Shown: in pieces, positions 32,181-41,367 of the stretch | Numbering within the stretch: position 1 is the stretch's first letter | Layout: each line of letters opens with the position of its first letter | Assembly: GCA_026770025.1 (NCBI GenBank) | Contig: JAMXDE010000021.1 | Coordinates: 682,001-746,000 of the forward strand | Direction of reading: 5' to 3' | DNA: 64,000 bases | Origin: Craspedostauros australis | Taxonomy: Eukaryota; Bacillariophyta; Bacillariophyceae; Mastogloiales; Achnanthaceae | The notes under the pieces: model-generated | What the model was told of the DNA's origin: nothing | The model's input: the letters and a program-made list of their open reading frames with translations, nothing else | The model's database searches: none | Position numbers and translations under genes: made by a program

Positions 32181-33860
32181 TGGGTGTGCATCACCGCGAT
32201 ACCACTAGTTGTGGAGTTTTGTGGGTGGCAGACCATGCTACTAAAACGAGTCTAGAGGCCATCCAAAAAGCACATCCAATATCTGCTTGTCATGCTATAT
32301 CTCAACAACACATCGCTTAAAATTAAATCTAAACATTGCATTCTGACACATGACTATCGGTTTATCAGAATATTGAAGTTAAATGAGTATAGAAAATATT
32401 TTGGAAGTCATGTTGGTTTGCTGTGTGTTGTGTGGTGGATTCGGAAAAAATGGTCGATGGCACAATGTTGCCCTCCAATGAGCACACATGATGATCATCA
32501 TCATCCTTGTATTTCAGCAAACTGTGCATACCGTTCGCTCTGAATACCCCCCAGCTATCCACTCCATGAAGGCTGGCCACAGACATTGGCTCTGCATGCA
32601 GCAATGCAGCCACACACTGAAACAGAGCGATTGCCAAAAAATGTTTTCAATCCGGATGCGGTATGGATATGGATCCATCTCTCATCCATACAATCCTTGC
32701 AGCCCCTCCTTGTGCCCCTCGTGAATTACCACACTCCATGGCGACACGCGGATGCATCCAGAATGGGCTGGGAGTGCATGGCCGACGTGATACACCTCCA
32801 TGTGATGATGTGCTGGTGGATTTTTTGCTCCCACCAAACATGACCATTCTGCAGATATGGTCGGCTGCAGCGTCTTCCAGACAACTTGAGCAGAGCATGC
32901 TTCACGACGTGCATCTTCAATTGATGCCGCACGCATCTTGTATGGGTGGCTTCGCGATTGAGGGGCGTCGTCCCATCGCCCCTCACAGCCAAAGCCACGC
33001 GACCAGTGCTGGGCGAGCCCCAACCAAAACTCCTCAAAACCACCTTTGCCTCCGCGCGGACACCTTCCCGGTGCTCCGCGAGCCTCGAACTTCGAGGGTG
33101 CCTTCTTCGTGCCCCTCTTGAGGCGTCTTGACCATCCATAGGCGCTGACATGGCCTGTATGTGCCACACACAGGCCAAAACCAACGAGCCGATTTGGAGA
33201 CAAATCGTGATCGTATTTCTGGGGCCTACGACGGCCCCAAATCAACCCCTCTTCCCGCCTCCGTTCGTCCACCCACCAAACGTTGCGTGGAGGTGACGGC
33301 GATGTTCTTGGATCTTGAGTTGGCCGGCTGGTTGTTGCGGCGCCAAGCATACCGTTCGACGGCCATTGAGGTATTTTTTTTGGTGTTGCTCCACTTCCAT
33401 GTTGGTGTGTCGAGTTTGCCACTCTCGGCCAGCCTCACATGTTGGGGGATGTGGAGATTTACCTCCAATTGTACCGACTGTCCAAAAAGACCACGACACA
33501 AAACAATCGAGGAGTACCAACCCCACTCAACCACTTCGCCACAACGAAGCAGACCTGATGATGTTGCGCATCGTGATATCATTGGTGTTTCGTGACGAAG
33601 TATCCAATTTCGTGACGTCGATGACGGATTGGACAAGCACATGGTGTAAGTAACGTAAACGTGGATTCACCGCTTCCCCCAACATTCTACAACTAGTGCT
33701 ATCGTGGATGGACTGTTGGATGGTCTCATCCGAACACCTGAAAAAGAGACTAAACAATTCAAAATCGGAACAAAGTTGCTGAAACAAAGAACAGCAAAAG
33801 GTTAAATTGGATCGATGTAGTCGGAGGAAAAAGGCTGAGTCCCTAAAGCAGTCTAAAAAT
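32181..33860. other. 3' part of transposon, no clear gene
   Basis: Between about 32650 and 33650 several frames on both strands stay open (for example 246 codons on minus, 33422-32682; 144 on plus, 33161-33595), but none has a recognisable motif and they contradict one another. It may hold a second transposon gene with introns, or decayed sequence. Confidence 0.4.
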
Positions 33861-34026
33861 GCTCACATTGACGGGTCCATAAAACTTAAAATAGGATCTA
33901 ACTTAAAAATCGATCGGTTAATTATTTATATGGAGATTACGAGGATTACGAATATGTGCTTTGTTTGGATATCGGAGACAAATGTTATTGAGTCCCATGA
34001 CAAAGTGCAGGTCGACTCACTGATCG
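33861..34026 (-). repeat. Right terminal inverted repeat
   Basis: Inverted partner of 27971-28136. Its outer end overlaps a 20-base perfect palindrome at 34022-34041. Confidence 0.92.
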
Positions 34027-34041
34027 TGTTATAACACGATC
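34022..34041. repeat. Perfect 20-bp palindrome at the transposon's right edge
   Basis: gatcgtgttataacacgatc reads the same on both strands. Its left arm shares GATCG with the transposon terminus; the right arm lies outside. Confidence 0.95.
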
Positions 34042-35495
34042 AACTTGTCGTCCATCCTCAATGAGGAATCCAGATTCCAGATTCCAATTCAGATTCGCGT
34101 TTTGCCGTGCCGTTAAGTCCGCCCATCACAACGGTCACTTCCCAGCCACGAATCTGGAGGTTTTTCACGTTTTCTCGTTGGTCATTTTGCGTTCTGCGAC
34201 TGTTTCGTGTCGCAGCATTTTCGCCTTGCGCGCCGTGTGCGTTGTTGTGTCGCATGGCCAGAAGGATCCTTGGGCGAAAGGGTTCGTGGACCAACCAAAA
34301 TGCTGCAAACAAAAACCGAAACGGACGAATGGCCACGAACACCAATGCGATTTTCCGCACGTTCTCGCCCGTGTTCCCAATCTGACGTAGGACGCTGAGG
34401 CAAAGACGCGCGTCGCGACAAACCTGCAGCGATGACGACGACAGAGAGCAATGCAATCCTTTGCGCTGTCTTCTTCGTGTGTAGTGTACGTGCAAGTACG
34501 AACACTCACGTGCCATGCTGCAGCGTTGCGTTGTGCTGCGAGTTGCGTGCAGCAACAGTCCGCGCAGCCAATTCTGATTTTGGAAAGACCCTCCGCCCAC
34601 ACACAAAAATCTTTGGTACGAGCCCCACTCCTCACACGAAGGTAAGCAACGGCAACGGCAACGGCAACGATGGAGCCCCGTTCGGCCAAGGAGCGATCGA
34701 TACGTGATGCAATGACATCATCAATCATCACCTTCCATCGGATCTGTCGCTTTCATCACCCTCTGTTCTGCGGCAGCCTTGCCATCGGTAATGACCGCAG
34801 CCAGCGGCAAGATGAATGACGTGCGCAGCATCCGAATTGCTGGGTTGCATGGGAACGCATGTGCATTGCTGGCGGCAGAACAGAGGGATGACCATGTTCC
34901 GGTCCATGGCCTGATGAATGGAAACCTGCCGTCGGTCGCAATCTGGCCAATGATCATATGCAACCGAACGCTGTCAGTCGAGCGTATTTGTCGGATGGAA
35001 ATGCGGCGGCGTTTCTCCACTTGAGCGGCCGATCAATTGAATGTGGCGGCCTATGTGGATTGGGAATGGTGTGGCTGGATCGGGACATGCCTTGTGATGA
35101 ACAGACGACCATGGTGAAGCACTCAGGCAACAGGAATGTCACGGCAAGTCCGCAGCATTGAGACCCTTCATCCAGCCGTGTGCATCGCCAGCATCACCGT
35201 AAAAACTCAGAAATGACCGTGACGAAGATGGTACTGACGTAGGATTCTACACCCAATGATGATGGTCGCAAGGCAGAAAAGCTTTGCCAGTATCCTGGCG
35301 GTCAGATGAGACCGACAAGTACATGAACCTCCACCAACCCACATTCCACAACCGTCGCATCACACTCCCCTGGTTGCGCCAAATACCACAGCTTTACCGG
35401 GACTTTCTCTCACCCATCTCACCCCCGCCACCGACCAATCACCTTCACGCAACATTCCCACCCTCACAAAATCGACAGCAAGAAAATCCATCACC
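34042..35495. other. Intergenic, no gene supported
   Basis: Short open frames overlap in all phases. GGCAACGGCAAC units occur near 34647-34670. The last ~150 bases are C/A-rich, probably the promoter and 5' UTR of the carrier gene. Confidence 0.5.
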
Positions 35496-36398
35496 ATGTC
35501 TGACTTTATGATCAATTTCCTTGCCGGAGGCGTCTCTGGTGCCGTCGCCAAGACCACCACCGCCCCAATCGAGCGTGTCAAGCTCCTCATCCAGACCCAG
35601 GATGCCAACCCAAAGATCATCAGCGGTGAGATCCCACGATACACCGGAATTGTCGACTGCTTCACCCGCGTCGCCAAGGAGCAGGGTATCGGCGCCTTCT
35701 GGCGTGGAAACTTCACCAACATCCTCCGTTACTTCCCAACCCAGGCCTTCAACTTCGCCTTCAAGGATTCCATCAAGGCCATGTTCCCAAAGGCTGACAA
35801 GAACAAAGAGTTCGGAAAATTCTTCCTGATCAACGTCGCCTCTGGAGGTGCCGCCGGAGCCGGATCGCTCCTCATCGTCTACCCACTGGACTACGCCCGT
35901 ACCCGTCTCGCCTCCGACGTCGGATCCGGAAAGCAACAGTTCAGCGGCCTCGCTGATTGCATCAAGAAGACCGTCCAGAGCTCTGGAATCTCCGGACTTT
36001 ACAACGGTGTCGGTGTCTCCGTCATGGGAATCATCCCATACCGTGGAGCCTACTTCGGTCTCTTCGACACCCTCTCCGGATTCAACCCATACCAAAAGGA
36101 CGAGAATGGTCTTCTCCGTGCCGGCTCCAAGTTCTTCTGCGCCCAGACCGCCGCCATCTCCGCAGGATACTTCTCCTACCCATTCGACACCGTCCGTCGT
36201 CGTCTGCAAATGCAGTCCGAGAAGCCACAGGAAGAGTGGCTCTACAAGGGCACCATTGACTGCTTCCAGAAGATCGTCCGCGAGGAAGGAACTGGAGCCC
36301 TCTTCAAGGGAGCCGGAGCCAACGCCCTCCGTACCGTCGGAGCCGCCCTCGTCCTTGTTCTCTACTCCGAGATCACTGCCGCCTTCAAATCAGGATGA
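35496..36398 (+). CDS. AAC: Mitochondrial ADP/ATP carrier-type protein
   Basis: A 300-residue intronless member of the mitochondrial carrier family (inner membrane, usually exchanging ADP for ATP). Three repeats each carry the family motif: APIERVKLLIQTQ, YPLDYARTRLASDV and YPFDTVRRRLQMQS. Features specific to ADP/ATP carriers are present: NFLAGGVSGAVAKTTTAPIE, the FWRGNFTNILRYFPTQAFNF block with the substrate-binding Arg, SGGAAGAGSLLIVYPLDY and IIPYRGAYFGLFD. The nucleotide-carrier signature, almost invariably RRRMMM, reads RRRLQM here. Codon use is highly biased (C-ending codons, with CCA for Pro and GGA for Gly), unlike most neighbours and expected of a very highly expressed gene. The start ATG gives the usual short matrix-side N-terminus without presequence. 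Confidence 0.95.
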   Translation: MSDFMINFLAGGVSGAVAKTTTAPIERVKLLIQTQDANPKIISGEIPRYTGIVDCFTRVAKEQGIGAFWRGNFTNILRYFPTQAFNFAFKDSIKAMFPKADKNKEFGKFFLINVASGGAAGAGSLLIVYPLDYARTRLASDVGSGKQQFSGLADCIKKTVQSSGISGLYNGVGVSVMGIIPYRGAYFGLFDTLSGFNPYQKDENGLLRAGSKFFCAQTAAISAGYFSYPFDTVRRRLQMQSEKPQEEWLYKGTIDCFQKIVREEGTGALFKGAGANALRTVGAALVLVLYSEITAAFKSG

Positions 36399-37113
36399 GG
36401 CAGCCACGTACGTTGATCTTCACGGCACGCCTCAGCGTGACGTGAACGAGATGCCTCGAGGACCACCGCGGTGAGAGGAGAGAAGGGACGAGACCAAATT
36501 CAGTTGGTCGCCCATCCACAGCCCTGTTTCAATCGTTGCAGAAACTCGCGGTTGGAATTGACATCGCCGGTCTTCGCACAACACAAACCACCATCACAAA
36601 TCTGCAGCAAAGTAAGTCATCATACTCGCATTGCGACCTGTAACTAACTACTACAATACAAATATTTTAGCAACACAACTACTGCTCGATGAAGTGATCT
36701 GTGAATGCATGTGGTTGTGGCGGTGGATTCATGTGGAGAGTATGAAGTTGTGACAGGTCTGCAGCCCAGCATCCATCCCGAATACGCCTTGTCCGAATTG
36801 CTTTTCGTTGTTCCAATTACAAATGGGGCGAAGAAGGACAAGTCAACGTCAAGCTATGTGGGGTCGCCTTTGATGTGTAATATCATTAAATGGTGGAGCA
36901 GAGTGGGGTCTTCCTTTGCTGCGACGATCACAAGCTGTGACTCTGCTCAACTCAGCTATGGAGCACGCCAATTTGATGTTCCTAACCTGCGAGTATTCTA
37001 CTATACTATAATATGATATGAACTATTCTATTACATCATTTCCATACTCGACTTCGATCCTGGATTGGTGTCGTACTCATGCAGAATGTGCTCACATGTT
37101 GCACCATGTGCTA
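36399..37113. other. Intergenic between convergent genes
   Basis: This is the 3' flanking region of the carrier (plus) and the TAZ gene (minus). No gene is seen; AT-rich near 36990-37025. Confidence 0.5.
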
Positions 37114-38343
37114 TCATACTGGCTTCGAGATGACCTGGCACATTCGCAGGTCGGCGTAATCGGTCGGTGCCCCCTTGCACAGGTAACACCGACCCTCCTC
37201 CTGCATGCACTGCCGATAGTGCGCCCAGATGAGACGGTTCTTCTTGCATCCTGGCACGGCGCACGGACCGCGGCAGCTCTGCATGTGCGCAAACACGCGT
37301 CGCAGCGCGAAGCAGTGCCGTTCCGTGGGACACGGCGTCTGCGTGCAGGTGGCAGCATGGCAGAGCTTACGCAGCTTGCTGCGCATCAGGTCCATGTCGA
37401 TACTGTCCGAGTTCGTCGGGTCCATGAGGATGTCATGATCGCTCAGCAGCGCTGGGAAGCTGTTCAGGTTATTGATGCTGATGTTGATGTTGTTTTGGGC
37501 GTTCATCGACGCCAGAGTGTTTCTTGTGGTGTTGCTTTGGTTGTTGTTATTGTTGTTGTTGTCGGAGTAACTGTCACCTTCGTTGTAGGTGGAGTCGTAG
37601 CTGATGCTGTTGCTTGCATCGACCCTATCAAGAGAGTTGCTACTGTAGCCATCGCTGTGGCTGTTATTGATGACGTAGCCACTTTCCTGGCTATCATTGA
37701 TGATGCTGCTGCTGTTTGGGCTGCCACCATACGAGCCTGTGTGACCATGTTCTTGTTCACGATCATACGAATAATCAGAGTCGAAGATGGAATTGCACGT
37801 GGAGTCAAAGTGGGAGTTGGTGTCGCTGTTGGATTCCGTTTGCGTGCTGGTATAGGTCGTGTCCACCGTCTTGTTGCCCATGATCATGGTGGCATCATCC
37901 GTCTCATCATGGCTGAAGTATTCCTGGTGAGTCTGTTTCCAGCTCAGGTAATCCTTGTAATATGTCAGGTCGCCGGAATGCCCATCCGCTTCGATGGTGT
38001 CGTGACTCTCATAGTCGTAGTCCTTGCCATACTCGTTGCCATATTCCTTGCCATATTCGTTCCCTTTGACCCTGGCGACGCCTTTGCTCTTGCTGTTGCT
38101 GCGGCCCTTGACTTTGCTTTTGGTGATGCTGTAACTGTTGCCATGACCTCTGCTGCTGCGCACGGCAATGCGCTTGATGGGATCCTCCGCATCCGCCTCA
38201 TCGCCGGACGATTCGGAGATGTAGTTGGGTGACCACGCGGAGCCACTGATGGCGACACAATCGGTGACGACCGAAGCGTCCAGCAACCCCTTTCCTGGAG
38301 ACCTGCGTGACGAACGGTACGTCGCACCGCGAGATGACACCAT
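37114..38343 (-). CDS. TAZ zinc-finger protein with long disordered N-terminus
   Basis: A 409-residue intronless frame. Residues 1-~315 are disordered and rich in Ser, Asn, Asp and Tyr, including YGKEYGNEYGKDYDYE repeats and a run of seven Asn. Residues ~320-395 form a TAZ domain, the CBP/p300 module that binds transactivation domains. All three HCCC zinc sites can be placed: His329-Cys333-Cys338-Cys344, His353-Cys357-Cys361-Cys366 and His375-Cys379-Cys386-Cys389. Landmarks are KLCHAATC, FAHMQSC and WAHYRQC. CBP-type acetyltransferase, bromodomain and KIX domains are absent, so this is a stand-alone TAZ protein, perhaps a transcriptional adaptor like the plant BT proteins but without a BTB domain. 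The long open frame on the opposite strand is judged a shadow because it has no domain. Confidence 0.88.
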   Translation of the reverse strand: MVSSRGATYRSSRRSPGKGLLDASVVTDCVAISGSAWSPNYISESSGDEADAEDPIKRIAVRSSRGHGNSYSITKSKVKGRSNSKSKGVARVKGNEYGKEYGNEYGKDYDYESHDTIEADGHSGDLTYYKDYLSWKQTHQEYFSHDETDDATMIMGNKTVDTTYTSTQTESNSDTNSHFDSTCNSIFDSDYSYDREQEHGHTGSYGGSPNSSSIINDSQESGYVINNSHSDGYSSNSLDRVDASNSISYDSTYNEGDSYSDNNNNNNNQSNTTRNTLASMNAQNNINISINNLNSFPALLSDHDILMDPTNSDSIDMDLMRSKLRKLCHAATCTQTPCPTERHCFALRRVFAHMQSCRGPCAVPGCKKNRLIWAHYRQCMQEEGRCYLCKGAPTDYADLRMCQVISKPV

Positions 38344-39520
38344 CGCCTTCTGCGCTCAGCCGCGCATCTGACACCTCGATTATAGCCGCGACTGCACTAC
38401 CGGTAGGATGTTGTCAGTACGAGTACTCCCTGCGTCAACGTTGAACCGCGAGTCTCGGTATGCGCGTGGGTGCGGGTAGTTGGATGAATGATCGGTGAAT
38501 CAAACAAACGATCTGGTTTTGTGTCCTTGCATCGGTCGTACTATACGCACAGAGAGGAGCAGCTTCTCCAGCACGCCACGACGACTTGCATCCCTAAAGC
38601 GGATGCTTCATCTCCTACTGCTCTACCCGTATGGACATGCTCTGCTCAACTCTGAGAGTATTCCTCATCATGATCGATGGCGAAGAAATGTTCAAAGTCG
38701 CACACACGCCCAACCCAGCACGGGCCCACACCACTCCGCGTTTGTTGTTGTGCTTGTTGTGATTTGAGTTTTGGCGCCAACTCTTCAACCCGACTCCTGT
38801 TGAACCCAGCTCCTGTTCAATCCAATTCTTGTCTCGTCCTGTCTCTGTGTCATGTTGTGAGGAAGCAACCACATGGCAGTCGTCAGGTGTCGTTGTTCAA
38901 ATCAGATTGGAGTGGCGCCAACTTAACCGTCGTCCGCGCTCAAGGTTGTCGTCAAACATTCAATATTTCTGCATTGATTCATCCGAAGTACGGACAGACT
39001 TTATATGTGATGTATTGACAGAGAATTCACGATTGATGGAAGCTGCGGTAGTACAACAACAATGTAATTTCACGACTGAAATCAATAGCGGAACGTGTGT
39101 CCCGCCGTGACAACGGACACATGAAAATTTAGCTTCGACCAATTCGATGATCGGCGAAAATGGCGTTCGGGTTGCTTCGGGAGCGGATGTGTTGTCTTTG
39201 TTTGTGAGGAACTTGTTTTGGGAGCAATCGCGGTGTCATGTCACCGCGTGCATTTTCAATAGCATCAAGGCGAGGAGCGCTTGTGGTGTCATCCGTCCCC
39301 AGCATCGTGGTTGTTGTCGACGCTGATGTTGATGGTCGCAAGATGCACGGTGTCATCTCCTCGATGAACATTCACTTGATTCATGCACCTTCGTCGATGA
39401 TGAGATGACACCGATGATGCAAATTCAATCCTTGTGCATTTGCGAACGACGGAACAACGACTCGGATACAATTGCAATACAGCAGTCGACTACATAAGTG
39501 TGCAATAGAAATAGTGAAAA
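38344..39520. other. Intergenic, no gene supported
   Basis: No credible open frame. Imperfect repeats of CCTGTTGAACCCAGCTCCTG / CCTGTTCAATCC type occur near 38790-38840. Confidence 0.5.
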
Positions 39521-40133
39521 TCATGTGGATACTTGTGGAATGCGATGCTCTTTCAATACTCTTGAATACCAGCCACGTTTAAAACCGGTTTCGTGGCAAA
39601 ATTGGGATAGGCTTGCTGTGGCAACCTCGATCTTGAAAGTTCCATGAGGCATCCTCTCATGCAAGAGTCTGCATCCATCTGTTTCATGGACGCGACACAA
39701 CATCACATTCCTCGTCCTCTTCCTGTTTGTTCTTCCGATCCCAGAGCAAAAGTCACGCAGTGTAGACGACGTGGCCCATGGATGGAGGTGAGCAGGATGG
39801 CTGCGGAACAACCGGCTGGTGCTCTGCCAGCAACATGGTAATGCGTTGTGGAGTACGCGCAAGTATGGCAATGCGCTGGAGTCTGTAAATGGAAACACGC
39901 ATGGTGTGGTACGCTTGTGCGTACTTGCAACACACACATACATGGACAAAACACTTACTCTCAGCCATGTTGGGACACGGACTATTTCCAGTGGGACACA
40001 GAAAGCGACAGGCATTTATCACACCGGTACCCAGGTCAGTGACATCAGGGGTCATCACGCGCAATGCCATGTCGTTGACAATAGCCATCTGAGGTGAAAG
40101 GGCCCGCGCGTGGGTGTCGTTGTGAAGCACCAT
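39521..40133 (-). CDS. Candidate two-exon gene, 178 residues, unknown
   Basis: Two open segments on the minus strand join in phase 1 across a 76-bp interval with strong splice signals: exon 40133-39959 ends GAGA|GTAAGT, and exon 39882-39521 begins after CATTTACAG. The joined frame ends in TGA at 39521-39523. The first exon reads plausibly as protein (LSPQMAIVNDMALRVMTPDV), and the last ~60 residues do too (MPHGTFKIEVATASLSQFCH, ETGFKRGWYSRVLKEHR). No family is recognised. The frame stays open upstream of the chosen ATG, so the 5' end is uncertain. The intron would be much shorter than others in this window. Chance agreement of splice signals and frame cannot be excluded. Confidence 0.33.
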
Positions 40134-41367
40134 GGCGCTTATGGATCCCGCAATAGGCCCTGATCGGGTTCTGCAGGTTCTTGAACCATGACACAAATCG
40201 TATGTCGCATCTGCAACAAGTTCTATTCCACTTTTCGGAAGCAACTGTTTGTTGCTCTCTTGTGTTGCATCGTGACAGCGTGAAACAGCGTGAAGATGAC
40301 ACGCTCACACGCCAGACTGTCGATTGACATTAGAAAATGGCGAGTGACGTCGTTATTGGTGCCGATTCTGTTGGAGAACTTCGCAAAGGGACAAGTCGAA
40401 GTTGGAATTTCTACTTAAGGGACATGCACATCTTCCTCATGAGCAAAGGAAGTTCACATTTTAGGGAGGTCGTGCTCCGTTTGGCAATTCTCAACCTTGG
40501 GGAGGCTGCCTGCGGTTTTGGCCACGAGCCGAAATGGCTCAAAACGAACGCGGGCTTCACCGCGACTGTTGCCGGTTTTGTGCGCGAAGAACTGCGGCAA
40601 AGTGGGGAGAAGAGTCGACGAGAATCCACGCGAGCACTCTTGGGCAGAGTTGCTTGCACACTCACCTCGTGTACTCAACTCACACACATCCAGCAACACG
40701 ACACGACACGACACGACAACACAAACCACAACCACCTCCGACAACCACAACAACAGCAGCGGCAATCAAGGACAGAGAACAAGGACAAGGCAAGCGACAC
40801 AGCAGAACCCACAACGAATACGATTTGCCCACGAACGAGAACGACAGACTTCCGATCATCTCGCAGAAGTATTGCTCCTGTACTCCACTCCACAGCCACA
40901 ACATCACAAGAGACAGCGATCAACCACCAACAACCGTCAGCAACGAACGCAACAAGACGCTCGGCAGATAGAAGATTCAACCCACAGCACCCGTATTCAT
41001 CCATCAGCTCGGTTCCGTATCAGCAGCAGCAGCAGCAGCAGCAACAGAAGCATCAGCGAGAGCAAAGAGAAAGGGAAAGACCGTGAAGAAGGAGTATCTC
41101 CGCTGAACAGACAAGGAACAACCCTGAAATCCCACAATTCGCATCCCAAGAGACAGCAGCAGTAGTAGCAGCAGCAGCAATCGTATCCAGAGTCAACAGT
41201 TGACAGGCAACGCCTCCAGTTCCTTCACTTCGCGGTGTCAAACGTTTCGCATTCCCTGCCTGCACAAATCGGAGCTCCATCTCTGAGTCTGCGGAAGATC
41301 CACACAAAGCAACAGCCATAGCAACAGCCACAGCAACATTGACAGTGGCGTCAACAGGAGCACCATC
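40134..41367. other. Intergenic / 5' UTR with CAG and CAA repeats
   Basis: It contains CAACACGACACGACACGACAAC-type repeats (about 40690-40720), a CAG run (41021-41046) and further AGCAGC patches (41151-41180). An open frame of 249 codons (40337-41086) drifts into these repeats and shows no motif. The last ~300 bases probably form the 5' UTR of the gene at 41368. Confidence 0.45.
41021..41046. repeat. (CAG)n microsatellite
   Basis: About eight CAG units followed by CAA CAG, upstream of the 41368 start codon. Confidence 0.93.

Larger units (their letters stand above)
27971..34026. mobile_element. DNA transposon with long terminal inverted repeats, ~6.06 kb
   Basis: The sequence starting at 27971 (CGATCAGTGAGTCGACCTGC) recurs inverted, ending at 34026. 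The outer 43 bases are identical and similarity continues at roughly 75-80% for about 166 bases, including a shared AATAATTAACCGATCGATTT block. Between them lie a 1166-codon DDE-like transposase frame (28680-32180) and about 1.7 kb with no clear gene. I could not find a convincing target-site duplication; the flanks are GATAAGAGCC on the left and TGTTATAACA on the right. Intact repeats plus an open transposase frame mean the copy may still be active. Superfamily not assigned. Confidence 0.88.

Noticed and set aside
32682-33422. 246-codon minus-strand frame in the transposon
   Set aside because: No motif, and competing open frames exist on both strands; kept only as a weak observation.
37018-38232. 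404-codon plus-strand open frame across the TAZ gene
   Set aside because: It is antisense to a frame with a complete TAZ domain; its Val/Ala/Ile-rich translation is a by-product of the Asn/Ser/Asp codons on the sense strand.
38344-39520. Possible upstream exons of the TAZ gene
   Set aside because: No open segment with a donor in the right phase; the ATG at 38343 already gives a sensible start.
40337-41086. 249-codon plus-strand frame
   Set aside because: It runs into CA- and CAG-rich low complexity, shows no motif, and probably overlaps the 5' UTR of the next gene.
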